Part shown: piece after piece, positions 1-9,092 of the stretch
Numbering within the stretch: position 1 is the stretch's first letter
Layout of the letters: each line of letters starts with the position of its first letter
Assembly (NCBI GenBank): GCA_023381645.1
Contig: JAMCRJ010000043.1
Location: forward strand, 1-48,364
DNA length: 48,364 nt
Direction of reading: 5' to 3'
Origin: Gammaproteobacteria bacterium
GTDB taxonomy: Bacteria; Pseudomonadota; Gammaproteobacteria; Acidithiobacillales; Acidithiobacillaceae
Position numbers and translations under genes: made by a program
The notes under the pieces: generated by a model
Told to the model about the DNA's origin: nothing
The model's input: only the letters and a program-made list of their open reading frames with translations
The model's database searches: none

Positions 1-2
1 TG

Positions 3-1244
3 GTGCTCCTCCCCCTGCACAGCGCCTGGCATCTGCACGCGACCGAGACCGGCCCGCTCATGGCCATGGCGTTACTCGGGTCTTTGCTGGGAGGCCTGGC
101 GGGCGGCGTCTTCACCGACCGGTTCGGCCGCCGCAAACTGCTGTTCCCAAATATATTCCTCTACGTCGTCGGTGCCCTGGTCAGCGCCCTCAGCCCGGAT
201 GTCCCTGTGCTTTTTCTGGGCCGCTTTCTGACCGGGCTGGCGATTGGCCTCGACTATCCGCTGGTGGCCACCATCGTTGCGGAATACAGTCCGTCCGCCA
301 ATCGGGGAAACCGTTTCGCCAGGGTAAACCTGGCCTGGTATGTCGGCGCCCTGCTGTCCACCGGCGTCGGCTGGGCCCTGTTGTTTACCGGCGACGACTC
401 CTGGCGCTGGATGCTGGGGAGTGCGATGGTCCCCGCCTTTGCCCTGCTCTGGTTGCGGCGCGGCCTGCCGGAGTCGCCGCGCTGGCTGGCGCGTAACGGG
501 CATGTCGGCGCGGCCCAAGCGGCCCTGGCCCGGCTGTCCCCCGAGAGCACACCCGCCGAACTCGGCGCGCAGTTGGCGACTTTTCGGGGGCATCGCCAGT
601 CGTGGCGGGTACTGCTGCGTAAAGTCTGGTTGCGTCGGCTGCTGCTCAGCATCTTCCCCTGGTTCTGCCTGGATGTGGTGGGCCTGGGCATTGGTCTGTA
701 TTTTCCCCTGGTGTTGCGCAGCAACGGCCTCGCCAGCAGTAACGGAACTGCCGCAGCCATCAACGCCGTCTTTCTGGTGATCTCCGCTCTGGGCATTCTC
801 TATATTCTCTCCCGACTCGACCGTTGGGGCCGGATCCCCCTGCAAAGCGCCGGGTTCGGCATGATGTCTCTCGGCCTGGCGCTGTTCGCGCTATGCTCCT
901 GGAATGGCTGGATTGCCGGAATTTATGGGGGTGCTGCGGTCTATTCCCTGGGGGTGGGCATCGGTCCGGGAGTGACGGTTTTCGCGTTGGCCGTAGAAAT
1001 TTTTCCGACGGAATTGCGTGCCAGCGCGGCAGGGCTGGCGACGGGACTTTCCCGCCTGGGGGCCTTCGTCTCGGCGCTGTTGTTTCCGATTTTCGAGAAA
1101 AGCTGGGGCATACCCCTGGTGCTGCTGGTCATGGCCCTGGTGTCCCTGCTGGGACTGTTCACCACCCTCATCTACGGGGTGGAATCGCGGCAGAAAAGCC
1201 TGGAAGACTTGGAACGCGTGGATGCGCCGATGACAACGCCCTGA
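3..1244 (+). CDS. MFS transporter, 5' end cut off by the window
   Basis: Inner-membrane major facilitator superfamily carrier, probably of the sugar-porter/aromatic-acid symporter branch. The first in-window codon that could start is GTG at 3, but the protein then lacks a first transmembrane helix, so the gene almost certainly begins upstream of the window. Visible family marks are the loop 2-3 motif GVFTDRFGRRK (about residues 35-45), PESPRWL after the sixth helix (about 156-162) and EIFPTELRASAAG (about 332-344), with hydrophobic helices throughout. The substrate cannot be read from sequence. It converges on the minus-strand TonB-like gene, whose stop lies 13 bp away. The family is clear; the function is open. 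Confidence 0.85.
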   Translation: MLLPLHSAWHLHATETGPLMAMALLGSLLGGLAGGVFTDRFGRRKLLFPNIFLYVVGALVSALSPDVPVLFLGRFLTGLAIGLDYPLVATIVAEYSPSANRGNRFARVNLAWYVGALLSTGVGWALLFTGDDSWRWMLGSAMVPAFALLWLRRGLPESPRWLARNGHVGAAQAALARLSPESTPAELGAQLATFRGHRQSWRVLLRKVWLRRLLLSIFPWFCLDVVGLGIGLYFPLVLRSNGLASSNGTAAAINAVFLVISALGILYILSRLDRWGRIPLQSAGFGMMSLGLALFALCSWNGWIAGIYGGAAVYSLGVGIGPGVTVFALAVEIFPTELRASAAGLATGLSRLGAFVSALLFPIFEKSWGIPLVLLVMALVSLLGLFTTLIYGVESRQKSLEDLERVDAPMTTP

Positions 1245-1257
1245 GCACGCGGGTTGC

Positions 1258-1959
1258 CTATTCAAAGCTCCAGGTCCGCACTATGCGCAGCGGCGTGGGC
1301 GGGGATTGCCAGATGGCGGGCAGAGGTGGAAAGGGCGCCGCCTGCCGGATGATCGTATCGACGGCATGTACCAGCGCGGCATTCCGCGATCCCCGCTGCA
1401 TCTCGATCGCCAGCAGCCGCCCGTCGGGGGCGATGGTAACGGCGACGACGACGCGACCCTGAGGTACGGCGGTGTGGTTCCCCCCAAGGAGGTGTTTCTC
1501 GGCCAGTGCCATGATCCGGCCTTCCCAGTCCTTCAGGTAGGCGTTCAGCGCGACCGCCCGCGCCGCCGATGACACCGTTGCCGGCGCACGCTCCCGGCTG
1601 ACGGGAAGATCGCCGTCCGGGCGGCGCGGCGCGGGCCCCGCGGGGGAGGCAATCCGGGGATGGAGCAGGTTCGGCATCAGGGAAATTTCCACCAGCGAAC
1701 TGACGGGCGTTTTTTGCGGCAGGGACCCCTCCAGCCCGCCCAGCAGCAACAGCCAGACCAGCACGTTGATGGCCACGGAAAGCAAGGCCCAGGGGTACAG
1801 GGTATCCAGGTCTTCCGCCCGCAAACGCAGGACGCGCATCATGCCGAAAAATGCGGCTGCCCCGAACCAGCGGATCAGGAACAGGAGGCCCGATACCGAC
1901 GTAAAACCCCCCATGAACGGCGACGGCAGCGCGGCATCTGTGTGCCGCGAGGGCTTCAT
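1258..1959 (-). CDS. TonB-family C-terminal domain protein
   Basis: Probable energy-transducer-like protein. The start is taken at ATG 1959 because it overlaps the hemB stop in an ATGA arrangement; longer readings run inside hemB. Of 233 residues, about 17-44 and 57-76 are hydrophobic and could be membrane segments. A Pro-rich linker follows, and residues about 164-211 resemble the TonB C-terminal fold (GRVVVAVTIAPDGRLLAIE, then a helix and PFPPLP). TonB proteins link the ExbBD motor to outer-membrane receptors; no exbB or exbD is present here. Being last in the hemC-hemD-hemB run is suggestive of haem or iron metabolism, but that is inference. It could instead be a TonB-like cell-envelope protein with no role in transport. 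Confidence 0.7.
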   Translation of the reverse strand: MKPSRHTDAALPSPFMGGFTSVSGLLFLIRWFGAAAFFGMMRVLRLRAEDLDTLYPWALLSVAINVLVWLLLLGGLEGSLPQKTPVSSLVEISLMPNLLHPRIASPAGPAPRRPDGDLPVSRERAPATVSSAARAVALNAYLKDWEGRIMALAEKHLLGGNHTAVPQGRVVVAVTIAPDGRLLAIEMQRGSRNAALVHAVDTIIRQAAPFPPLPAIWQSPPTPLRIVRTWSFE

Positions 1960-2948
1960 CCCAACCAATCGGCTGCAACAAGGGCAAAATAGGTGATGAT
2001 GGCGTCGCCCCCGGCCCTTTTGATGCCGAGCAGGGATTCCAGGACACTGCTCTGCAGATCCAGCCAACCGGCGCGGGCGGCGGCTTGCAGCATGCTGTAT
2101 TCACCGGACACCTGATAAGCCAGCACCGGCAGGTCGCAGCGCTCGCGGAGGTCACGGATGATGTCCAGATACGCCATGGCGGGCTTCACCATCACCATAT
2201 CGCAGCCCTCCTGGATGTCCAGCGCCATTTCGCGAAAGGCCTCACGCCGGTTGGCGGGGTCCATCTGATAGCCTTTGCGATCCCCGAACTGGGGCGCGCT
2301 GTCGGCCGCATCGCGGAAAGGGCCATAAAGAGCGCTGGCGTATTTGACGGCATAAGACAGAATGCTGACCTGCGGATGCTGCGCCGCGTCCAGCGCCTCG
2401 CGGATCGCCATCACCATGCCGTCCACCATGCCCGAAGGGGCGACGACGTCCACCCCCGCTTCCGCATAAGAGATAGCCTGCCGCTGCAGGTTTTCCAGGG
2501 TGGCATAATCGTCCCGGTCACCACCCGCATCCATCACACCGCAATGGCCATGGGCGGTGTATTCGCAAAAGCACGCGTCGGCGATGATCAGGAGTTGCGG
2601 ATATTTGGCGCGAATGGCGCGAATCGCCCGTTGCACCAGCCCCTCCGCCTCCCAGGAGGCGGAGCCGGTGGCGTCCTTGCAGTGTTCTTCCAGGACGCCA
2701 AACAACAGCACCCCGGAGATACCCCGCGCCGCGGCCTCCGCACAGAGTTGCAGCGCCGAGTCGATGCTGTGGCGGAAAACGCCGGGCATGGAGGAGATTT
2801 CCGCACGGACGCCTTCGCCTTCCACCAGAAAGAGCGGCAGAATGAAATCCGCCGCGCGCAGATGATGCTCACGCAACATCCGGCGCATGGCCGGATGGCG
2901 GCGCAGGCGGCGGGGCTCGTGGCGGGACGACAGATTGAGCAGGTTCAT
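1956..2948 (-). CDS. hemB: Delta-aminolevulinic acid dehydratase (porphobilinogen synthase)
   Basis: Condenses two 5-aminolevulinate molecules into porphobilinogen, the second committed step to haem, sirohaem and cobalamin, in the cytoplasm. At 330 residues it has the usual length. The two Schiff-base lysines are visible at about K202 (YAVKYASALYGPF) and K255 (MVMVKPAMAYLD). The cysteine cluster ADACFCEYTAHGHCG (C126, C128, C136) indicates a zinc-type active site. The ATG at 2948 was chosen because it overlaps the hemD stop (ATGA); an upstream in-frame start would lie in hemD. Translation is probably coupled through hemC-hemD-hemB. Confidence 0.95.
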   Translation of the reverse strand: MNLLNLSSRHEPRRLRRHPAMRRMLREHHLRAADFILPLFLVEGEGVRAEISSMPGVFRHSIDSALQLCAEAAARGISGVLLFGVLEEHCKDATGSASWEAEGLVQRAIRAIRAKYPQLLIIADACFCEYTAHGHCGVMDAGGDRDDYATLENLQRQAISYAEAGVDVVAPSGMVDGMVMAIREALDAAQHPQVSILSYAVKYASALYGPFRDAADSAPQFGDRKGYQMDPANRREAFREMALDIQEGCDMVMVKPAMAYLDIIRDLRERCDLPVLAYQVSGEYSMLQAAARAGWLDLQSSVLESLLGIKRAGGDAIITYFALVAADWLG

Positions 2949-3733
2949 GCAACGGGCTCCAGGCTTTGCGCCCACACCGTCAGCGCCGCCAGCATACCAG
3001 CCGCACTGGCTTCCGGGGCGATCCAGGGGACGGGCAGACCAACCGTGGTGACGGCCTCGGCGGTGAGGGGACTGATGGCGATGATGGGCGTGCTCTTCAG
3101 CCAGCGTTGTCCCAGCCCTCCCACCATCTGATAGAAATTATTGAAGATCTCCGGGCTGGTCACGGTGACGGCATCCAGCTCGCCCCGCGCCCAGGCATGC
3201 AACAAAGGCGTCGGGTTGGTGCCGGGCAACCGGCGTCGGTAGCAGAACACTTTGTCGATGACCGCCCCTCGCTCGCCCAGCGCGTTCTCCAGCAACTCCC
3301 GGCCCTGATCACCGGCAAACAGCGCGATGCGCTGTCCCTGCACGGCCACCAGATCCGGACTTTCCAGCAACCCCTCGGAGCTGAACCTCTGGGGGACCAG
3401 ATCGACCTGCAGACCAAACTCACGCAGCGCCTTGGCGGTCTCCCGCCCCACCGCCGCAATGCGCGGCCCCGCCGGCCAGGACAGGTTGCGGCTCTGCAAG
3501 CGACTGAGGGCGAAGGCGACGGCGTTGCGGCTGGAAAAAATCACCCAGTCATACGCCACAAGCCGATGCAAGGCGTCATCCAGGGACTGCCAGTTCTCCG
3601 GCGCCTCGATCTCTACGGCAGGGAACAAAATGGGGCGCGCGCCTTGCGCCTGCAACAGGGTCAGCATCTCGCCGGCCTGCGCGCGCGGCCGGGTGACCAC
3701 GATGCCTTTGCCTTGCAGTGCGGTGCTATTCAT
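2945..3733 (-). CDS. hemD: Uroporphyrinogen-III synthase
   Basis: Closes and inverts ring D of hydroxymethylbilane to give uroporphyrinogen III. The 262-residue protein shows the two-lobed HemD pattern: an N-terminal GIVVTRPRAQAGEM stretch, WVIFSSRNAVAFAL near residue 70-80, AAVGRETAKALREFG, and TVTSPEIFNNFYQMVG in the second lobe. HemD proteins diverge strongly, so position between hemC and hemB supports the call. The start at ATG 3733 overlaps the hemC stop (ATGA); the longer upstream reading is Cys/Arg-rich and unlike the family, so it was rejected. Confidence 0.9.
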   Translation of the reverse strand: MNSTALQGKGIVVTRPRAQAGEMLTLLQAQGARPILFPAVEIEAPENWQSLDDALHRLVAYDWVIFSSRNAVAFALSRLQSRNLSWPAGPRIAAVGRETAKALREFGLQVDLVPQRFSSEGLLESPDLVAVQGQRIALFAGDQGRELLENALGERGAVIDKVFCYRRRLPGTNPTPLLHAWARGELDAVTVTSPEIFNNFYQMVGGLGQRWLKSTPIIAISPLTAEAVTTVGLPVPWIAPEASAAGMLAALTVWAQSLEPVA

Positions 3734-4650
3734 GTGTTTCGGACATCCTCGATAATCTCTGCCGCCCCTTGCGCGACCAGCGCCGCAGCAACAGCCATGC
3801 CGAGGGCAACGGGGTCGCTGCCCTTCGCCTCGGCATGGAGCACCCGGCGGCCATCCGGAGTGGCGACCAGCCCGCGCAGGAGCATCTGCGGCCCCTGCCA
3901 TCGGGCGAGTGCCGCCACCGGCAGCCGGCAATCCCCGCCCAGCACCCGATTCATGCTGCGCTCCGCCAGCACGCAGTTCTGGGTATCGGCATCAGCCAGA
4001 GGGGCCAGCAGTTCCCGTGTTCGCCGGTCGTCGCTGCGCGCCTCGATGCCTATGGCCCCTTGTCCCACCGCCGGCAGGGAGCAGTCGATGTCCAGCAGAT
4101 GGGTGATGCGATCGGGCAAACCGAGGCGCTTGAGGCCTGCAGCGGCGAGGATGATCGCGTCATAATGCCCCTCGTCCAGCCTACGCAGGCGCGTAGCGAC
4201 ATTGCCACGCAGATCATCGACCCGCAGATGGGGGTAGCGCTCCAGCAATTGCGCCCGACGCCGCAGGCTGGAACTGCCTACCCGAGCGCCCACCGGCAGG
4301 GCATCGGGATGCAGAAAGGTATTGCTGACGAAGGCATCACGGACATCCTCCCGGGCCATGATGGCGACGATTTCCAGACCATCCGGCTGTAGCGCCGGCA
4401 CATCCTTCATGGAGTGCACGGCGACATCCACCCGCTGCTGCTGCAGGGCATCCTCGATTTCCTTGACGAAAAGGCCCTTACCGCCCAGCGCATGCAGGGG
4501 CGCATCCAGAAGAATGTCGCCGCTGGTGGTCATGGTGAGGATTTCGACCGTCATTGCCGGGTGATGCCGCAACAGGGCGGCGCGGACATGCTCTGCCTGC
4601 CAGACGGCCAGCGGGCTGGCGCGGGTACCAATGCGAAGGGAGTGCGGCAT
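3730..4650 (-). CDS. hemC: Porphobilinogen deaminase (hydroxymethylbilane synthase)
   Basis: Polymerises four porphobilinogens into hydroxymethylbilane using a covalently bound dipyrromethane primer. The primer-binding cysteine is C241 in LGGDCRLPVA, and the catalytic aspartate is D83 in VHSMKDVPA. The N-terminus RIGTRASPLAVWQAEHV is typical. The 306-residue length matches the family. It heads hemC-hemD-hemB-tonB-like; a good -35 hexamer (TTGACA on the minus strand, 4720-4725) lies 70 bp upstream, so a promoter here is likely. Haem demand is high in respiratory iron/sulfur oxidisers, which fits the proposed host. Confidence 0.95.
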   Translation of the reverse strand: MPHSLRIGTRASPLAVWQAEHVRAALLRHHPAMTVEILTMTTSGDILLDAPLHALGGKGLFVKEIEDALQQQRVDVAVHSMKDVPALQPDGLEIVAIMAREDVRDAFVSNTFLHPDALPVGARVGSSSLRRRAQLLERYPHLRVDDLRGNVATRLRRLDEGHYDAIILAAAGLKRLGLPDRITHLLDIDCSLPAVGQGAIGIEARSDDRRTRELLAPLADADTQNCVLAERSMNRVLGGDCRLPVAALARWQGPQMLLRGLVATPDGRRVLHAEAKGSDPVALGMAVAAALVAQGAAEIIEDVRNT

Positions 4651-4697
4651 ATCGGCTCGGCGGCTCTGAGGATGATCAGGAGAAGAATGGGTTATTC

Positions 4698-4725
4698 ACC
4701 TTAACAGCGCGGTTTTTTCTGTCAA
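4698..4725 (-). promoter_or_regulatory. Candidate sigma-70 promoter for hemC
   Basis: Read on the minus strand, a perfect TTGACA (4725-4720) is followed after 16 bp by TAAGGT (4703-4698), a weak -10. It lies in the only gene-free gap of this block, between the ComEA-like gene and hemC. The -35 is strong; the -10 matches only half of the consensus. Confidence 0.4.
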
Positions 4726-4742
4726 GGGCGACACTGCGGCGC

Positions 4743-5039
4743 TCACCGCGAAACCGGGGTCACCAGCACCCTCTCGCGCAGCGCCTGCGCCATCTTGGGA
4801 CCAACAACCGCAGCGAGGGAGGCGGGGCCGGGAAAGGGGCCATGCGCCTCCCGGAAAGCGACGATCGCGGCGGCCCGTTTTTCGCCAATGCCGTGCAGGC
4901 AGCGCAACTGGGCCACATCGGCGTGATTGATGTCGACGGGAGCCGGGCAGCCTGTCCCTGCGGCCTGCGCCCAAGCGCCCGCGGCCATCATGCACAAGGA
5001 CGGCAAGCCCAGCCACAACCCCTTCCGGGTCGCTTTCAT
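4743..5039 (-). CDS. ComEA-like helix-hairpin-helix protein with signal peptide
   Basis: Small exported DNA-binding-type protein of 98 residues from ATG 5039. Residues 1 to about 24 form a signal peptide (MKATRKGL, hydrophobic core, AWA-QA). The rest is a helix-hairpin-helix domain, VDINHADVAQLRCLHGIGE (from about 35) followed by AAAIVAFREAHGPF. In competent bacteria ComEA binds incoming DNA in the periplasm; dprA elsewhere in this window is compatible with that, but this form lacks the N-terminal anchor domain of Gram-positive ComEA. Two earlier in-frame codons exist but would put charged residues before the signal peptide. Confidence 0.75.
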   Translation of the reverse strand: MKATRKGLWLGLPSLCMMAAGAWAQAAGTGCPAPVDINHADVAQLRCLHGIGEKRAAAIVAFREAHGPFPGPASLAAVVGPKMAQALRERVLVTPVSR

Positions 5040-5080
5040 CTGCCGCAACGGTACCCCCTCCGTGCAAATGCGTTGCGCGT

Positions 5081-5476
5081 TCAACCCCGCAACGCCGCGC
5101 GTATCCTATCCCCCATCGCCGCCAAATCCGCTGCCGGGGTATCTCTGGCGTTGGCGAAATTCAGGTCCGGGATGGCGTTCATCGGGATCAGGTGCACATG
5201 GGCATGGGGCACTTCCAGCCCCGCCACCATGATCCCGACCCGCCTGCAGCCGGTGACCTGCTCCAGCGCCGGCACGACGCGTTTGGCAAAGGGCAGAAGC
5301 CCGGCCAGGATTGCGTCGTCCAGAGTGAAAATATAATCGTGCTCCACCTTGGGGATGACCAGGGTATGCCCCGGACGTACCGGGCGGATATCGAGAAAGG
5401 CCAGATAACGGTCGTCTTCCAGTACTTTCTGCGCCGGGATTTCACCGTTGATGATGCGGGTGAACAGGGTACTCAT
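5081..5476 (-). CDS. HIT-family nucleotide hydrolase (HinT-like)
   Basis: Cytoplasmic histidine-triad protein that hydrolyses nucleoside phosphoramidates or adenylated intermediates. It has 131 residues. The signature HAHVHLIP lies at 91-98, and [17 protein letters not shown] at the N-terminus and [10 protein letters not shown] near residue 38 are characteristic. The start ATG 5476 overlaps the hemL stop (ATGA), so it is cotranscribed with thiD-thiE-hemL. There is no apparent functional link to haem; its place in the operon may be for household expression only. Confidence 0.9.
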   Translation of the reverse strand: MSTLFTRIINGEIPAQKVLEDDRYLAFLDIRPVRPGHTLVIPKVEHDYIFTLDDAILAGLLPFAKRVVPALEQVTGCRRVGIMVAGLEVPHAHVHLIPMNAIPDLNFANARDTPAADLAAMGDRIRAALRG

Positions 5477-6768
5477 GCGTCCTCCTTGAGGGTGGCCAGA
5501 ACGGCCTCGGCGGCATCCAGGGTGGCGGCTATCTCGGCGTCGCCGTGGGCCGCCGAGAGAAAACCCGCCTCATAGGCACTGGGAGCGAGATACACCCCGC
5601 GCGCCAGCAGGCCATGGAAAAACCGGGCGTAGCGTTTACTGTCGGCAGCCATCACCGCATCAAAACCGCGCACCGGCTGTTCCGCAAAGAACCAGCCGAA
5701 CATGCCCGGCACATGGTTGATCTGCATCGGCACGCCTGCGGCTTCCGCCCGCTCGGCCAGGCCCTTGCAGAGCACCGCCGTCTGCGCCGCCAAGCGCTCA
5801 TGGAAACCCGGTACCGTCAGCAGCCGCAGGGTCGCCAATCCGGCGGCCATGGCCACCGGATTACCGGACAGTGTCCCTGCCTGATATACCGGCCCGGTGG
5901 GTGCCAGATATTCCATCATTTCCCGCGGACCACCGACGGCACCCACCGGCAGACCACCGCCGATGATCTTGCCCAGCGTGGTCAGGTCGGGCCGGACCCC
6001 GTAGAGCGCCTGTGCGCCCCCCACGGCCACCCGGAATCCGGTCATTACCTCGTCGAAGATCAGCACGCACCCGTATTGATCACAAACGGCGCGCAGCCCT
6101 TCCAGAAAGCCGGGCTCCGGCGGCACGCAGCCCATATTGCCGGCCACCGGCTCGACAATGATGGTGGCCACGTCGAAGCCGAACTGCGCCATCATTTCCA
6201 CCACCGCGGGGAGGTCGTTATACGGCAGCACCAGGGTGTCCTGGCTGACCTCGCGCGGAACCCCCGCGCTGGAAGGCTGCCCCAGGGTCAGCGCCCCGGA
6301 ACCGGACTTTACCAGCAGACTGTCGCTGTGACCGTGATAATTGCCCTCAAATTTGATGATCCTGTCGCGCCCGGTGTAACCGCGCGCCAGACGAATGGCG
6401 GTCATCACCGCCTCGGTGCCACTGGAAGTCATGCGCACCGATTCGATACCAGGCACCAGGGCGCAGACCAGTTCCGCCATCTCCACCTCGATGGCGGTGG
6501 GCGCACCAAAGCCCAGCCCCTGGTTCACCTGCGCATGCACCGCCGCCAGCACCTCCGGATGGCCGTGGCCGTGAATCATCGGTCCCCAGGAACCCACATA
6601 ATCGAGATAGCGCTTGCCTTCCACATCCCAGAAAAAGGGTCCCTCGGCGTGGTCGATGAAAATCGGGTCACCGCCCACACCGCGAAAGGCCCGGACCGGC
6701 GAATTCACCCCGCCCGGAATGCACTGTTGCGCCGCATGGAACAGCGCGTGTGAAGTCTGCGTCATCAT
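5473..6768 (-). CDS. hemL: Glutamate-1-semialdehyde 2,1-aminomutase
   Basis: PLP enzyme that turns glutamate-1-semialdehyde into 5-aminolevulinate, so this organism uses the C5 pathway; the product feeds hemB downstream. The PLP lysine sits in [18 protein letters not shown], and the N-terminus [13 protein letters not shown] is diagnostic. Start codons are ambiguous: GTG 6771, ATG 6768 and ATG 6765 are adjacent in frame behind an AAGGAG. ATG 6768 overlaps the thiE stop by one base (TGATG); ATG 6765 has the better spacing. The difference is one or two methionines. Confidence 0.95.
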   Translation of the reverse strand: MMTQTSHALFHAAQQCIPGGVNSPVRAFRGVGGDPIFIDHAEGPFFWDVEGKRYLDYVGSWGPMIHGHGHPEVLAAVHAQVNQGLGFGAPTAIEVEMAELVCALVPGIESVRMTSSGTEAVMTAIRLARGYTGRDRIIKFEGNYHGHSDSLLVKSGSGALTLGQPSSAGVPREVSQDTLVLPYNDLPAVVEMMAQFGFDVATIIVEPVAGNMGCVPPEPGFLEGLRAVCDQYGCVLIFDEVMTGFRVAVGGAQALYGVRPDLTTLGKIIGGGLPVGAVGGPREMMEYLAPTGPVYQAGTLSGNPVAMAAGLATLRLLTVPGFHERLAAQTAVLCKGLAERAEAAGVPMQINHVPGMFGWFFAEQPVRGFDAVMAADSKRYARFFHGLLARGVYLAPSAYEAGFLSAAHGDAEIAATLDAAEAVLATLKEDA

Positions 6769-7421
6769 CACTCCTTACGGTTACTGAACAGGGCGGTAAA
6801 GCGTCGTGCCGCCCCTTCCACATCCTCTGCGGCGAAAACGCCGGAAATTACCGCCAGGGCATCCGCGCCCGCCGCAATCAAGGCACGCCCATTGGTCTCC
6901 GTGATGCCGCCGATAGCGACAATGGGCAGGTCGATCGTCGCGCGCGCCGCCGTCAGGACATCCACACCGACCACCGGCGCCTGCGGTTTGCTGGGAGAGG
7001 CGAAAAAGGACCCGAAGGCCACGTAGTCCGCCCCCCGCGTCGCCGCCTCCTGCGCCTGCAGCACGGATCCATAGCAGGAAACCCCGATGAGTATGGCGCG
7101 GCCGAATTGCGCACGCAATGCCGCCGGGGGCGCATCCCCTGCCCCCACATGCAGGGCGGGAGCGCCGACAGCCCGCGCCAGCCGGGGATCATCATTGACG
7201 ACGAAAAGGGCGCCGTACTGCGCACATAGTTCCCGCAAGGCGCCCGCCTGCATGCGCCGTCGCCGCGCGTCAGTCACGACATCGCCCTTATCCCGGTATT
7301 GCAGGATGCACGCCCCCCCGCGCAGCGCTGCCTCGGCCCGCGCCAGGAAAACAGCCTCCGGCATAAGATGGGCGTCGGTGATGGCATACAGCCCAGAAAT
7401 CCCTCGGTTACATCCGACCAT
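6768..7421 (-). CDS. thiE: Thiamine-phosphate synthase
   Basis: Joins hydroxymethylpyrimidine diphosphate and thiazole phosphate to thiamine monophosphate. The 217-residue TIM-barrel shows GLYAITD at the N-terminus, ILQYRDKG (binding of the pyrimidine diphosphate), [38 protein letters not shown] and [16 protein letters not shown] 7421 is preferred because GAGGGG lies 4 bp upstream and the longer reading lies within thiD; the start overlaps the end of thiD by 14 bp. ThiD and ThiE act in sequence, which explains the pairing. Confidence 0.92.
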   Translation of the reverse strand: MVGCNRGISGLYAITDAHLMPEAVFLARAEAALRGGACILQYRDKGDVVTDARRRRMQAGALRELCAQYGALFVVNDDPRLARAVGAPALHVGAGDAPPAALRAQFGRAILIGVSCYGSVLQAQEAATRGADYVAFGSFFASPSKPQAPVVGVDVLTAARATIDLPIVAIGGITETNGRALIAAGADALAVISGVFAAEDVEGAARRFTALFSNRKE

Positions 7422-8241
7422 CCGGCCCCTCGCGATGCCTGCGCGCCCAAAAGAACCGGTCCGGAAAATACTGCCCTTCCCCCAGCGGGTAGGCATGGAC
7501 CAGACAGGCATGGGTAAAATCCAGTGCCCGCGCCACGGCCTCCTCCATGGTCAAACCATGCGCCAGACCTGCCGCCAGCGCGGCGGCCAAGGTACATCCC
7601 GAACCGTGGTAACTGTGGGGCAGACGCGCCTGCCGGAAAGTGCGTCGCAAGACCTCGCCCCGAAACAGCAGGTTCTCCAGCTCCGACTCCTCGCCGTGCC
7701 CGCCGCTGATCAGCGCCCACTCCGCTCCACGGCGGTTGAGCCAAACACCCGCCGCGGGCAAATCGCCGGTACCCGACAAGGCCAGCGCTTCCGGGCCATT
7801 GGGCGTCATGACGGTCACCCGGGGCAGCAATTGTGCCACCAGGGCTTCGCGCAACCCGGCCCCGGCCAGGGTCGTGCCGCCTCCGGCCGCCAGCACCGGG
7901 TCCAGCACCACGGGAATCTGCGAATGGTCCGCCAGCAGCGCGCTCACCGCCGCCACCATAGCCGCGCTGCCCAGCATCCCAATCTTGATGACCTGTACGG
8001 ACATGTCCTCCAGCACGGCACGGGCCTGCGCCATGGTATCCCGCGGATCGACCGGCGTGTAGCTGCGGACGTTCACCGAATCCTGAACGGTCAGCGCGGT
8101 GACCGCCGTGCAGCCATGCACCCCCAGACTGGCCAGGGTCAGCAGGTCGGCCTGCAAGCCCGCACCCCCACTGGGATCGGAGCCAGCAATAGCAAGAACG
8201 ACGGGCAAAGAACCCACCGCTTCCGGATGACGGGATTCCAT
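7408..8241 (-). CDS. thiD: Hydroxymethylpyrimidine/phosphomethylpyrimidine kinase
   Basis: Phosphorylates HMP and HMP-P to give the substrate of ThiE. The ribokinase-fold protein has 277 residues from ATG 8241, which follows an AGGAGG at 11 bp. Motifs are [19 protein letters not shown] at the N-terminus, [36 protein letters not shown] and the anion-hole region [19 protein letters not shown]. It heads the minus-strand run and is the first gene on that side of the putative origin. No TPP riboswitch was recognisable upstream. ATGs at 8274 and 8286 are alternatives with poorer ribosome sites. Confidence 0.92.
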   Translation of the reverse strand: MESRHPEAVGSLPVVLAIAGSDPSGGAGLQADLLTLASLGVHGCTAVTALTVQDSVNVRSYTPVDPRDTMAQARAVLEDMSVQVIKIGMLGSAAMVAAVSALLADHSQIPVVLDPVLAAGGGTTLAGAGLREALVAQLLPRVTVMTPNGPEALALSGTGDLPAAGVWLNRRGAEWALISGGHGEESELENLLFRGEVLRRTFRQARLPHSYHGSGCTLAAALAAGLAHGLTMEEAVARALDFTHACLVHAYPLGEGQYFPDRFFWARRHREGPDGRM

Positions 8242-8315
8242 CTGGGTTGAATCCTCCCTATCAAAGGAGCCCATATCAGCGACCATTATGGGGACTCCAG
8301 CCTGGTACAAAAACC

Positions 8316-8324
8316 TGTGGATAA
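8316..8324 (-). promoter_or_regulatory. DnaA box (perfect)
   Basis: TGTGGATAA on the plus strand, so TTATCCACA on the minus strand, a full match to the strong DnaA box. Confidence 0.7.
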
Positions 8325-8327
8325 CTT

Positions 8328-8336
8328 TGTGGATAC
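8328..8336 (-). promoter_or_regulatory. DnaA box (one mismatch)
   Basis: TGTGGATAC, minus strand GTATCCACA; one mismatch. Start-to-start spacing from the preceding perfect box is 12 bp, in the same orientation. Confidence 0.5.
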
Positions 8337-8489
8337 TTTGCCTGTCGTAGGGATTCCGTCATGACAAAGACATCTCCACGTCGGGGAAACCGGGTCTTCA
8401 AAAAATAATTTTCATTAATAACAATGACATATAAAAACTAATGAAACATGATTCCCAATAAAACTCCATAACTGCTGTTTCAACGCCTT

Positions 8490-8498
8490 TGTGGAAAA
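8490..8498 (-). promoter_or_regulatory. DnaA box
   Basis: TGTGGAAAA on the plus strand, minus strand TTTTCCACA, matching TTWTNCACA. It lies just beyond the first AT-rich tract. Confidence 0.55.
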
Positions 8499-8928
8499 CT
8501 TTCCTCATCCAGAAGACGGCTCCAACCGCCATTTGGATCAGGATTCCGCCACGGCGTCGCCCATCCTCCGCCGTTTTCCCGCCACCCTGGCAAAAATCGG
8601 GTCATAGATGGCTATGGGCAGATACCGCAGAAGGGTGCCCAGCACCGCCGTCTGCCCCTCACCCCGCCCGCATAGACACCAGTTCACCCCCCCAACCGCC
8701 TTTCATTAAAGCACTATATTCTATTTAACAGAAATTTGTCGATACCATAAAAGTCATACTCACCTGAAAACATATGGAACCTGATAACTGCCGAACAGCA
8801 GATATAAATTGCATTTTAATAAATAAAATTCAATATAAAACAAATTGTAATGTAAGTGTTTTACAAAACAAAATAAATTTATCCCGAAATCACTGCGCCG
8901 CCAAAAATCCGTCGGCCATAGCGATGTG

Positions 8929-8958
8929 CTGGCATGTACCGCTATAACTGGATATACT
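8929..8958 (+). promoter_or_regulatory. Candidate dnaA promoter
   Basis: CTGGCA (8929-8934), an 18-bp spacer and TATACT (8953-8958) give a plausible sigma-70 promoter about 135 bp upstream of dnaA. It is the only good -10 between the AT-rich tract and the dnaA start. The leader would be long. Confidence 0.35.
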
Positions 8959-9092
8959 CCACTGACGGAGAATTATGGTGAAACGCCCTTCCCGTTGCGG
9001 GAAGCGAGCCCACTCTGCTGCCGCGTGACACTGCACTTGGCAGCGCCGGGGCAAAGCACCTTTCACCTTCAGACCCTCTGACCAGGTTACGC

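Larger units (their letters stand above)
8242..9092. other. Gene-free AT-rich stretch, probable oriC
   Basis: An 850-bp stretch between thiD and dnaA without a credible gene. It holds DnaA-box-like 9-mers near the thiD side (8316-8324, 8328-8336, 8490-8498) and two AT-rich tracts (about 8400-8470 and 8705-8885) that could unwind. An inverted repeat TTGTAA/TTACAA with a 10-bp spacer occurs at 8845-8866. The position next to dnaA-dnaN-recF-gyrB is the classical bacterial origin setting. The origin call is by context and boxes; no strand-composition analysis was run. Confidence 0.7.

Noticed and set aside
8242..8400. TPP riboswitch upstream of thiD
   Set aside because: The conserved CUGAGA-type core could not be found on the minus strand.
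8489..8728. 79-codon open frame in the origin region
   Set aside because: Pro/Arg-rich, no ribosome site, no family; lies over a DnaA box.
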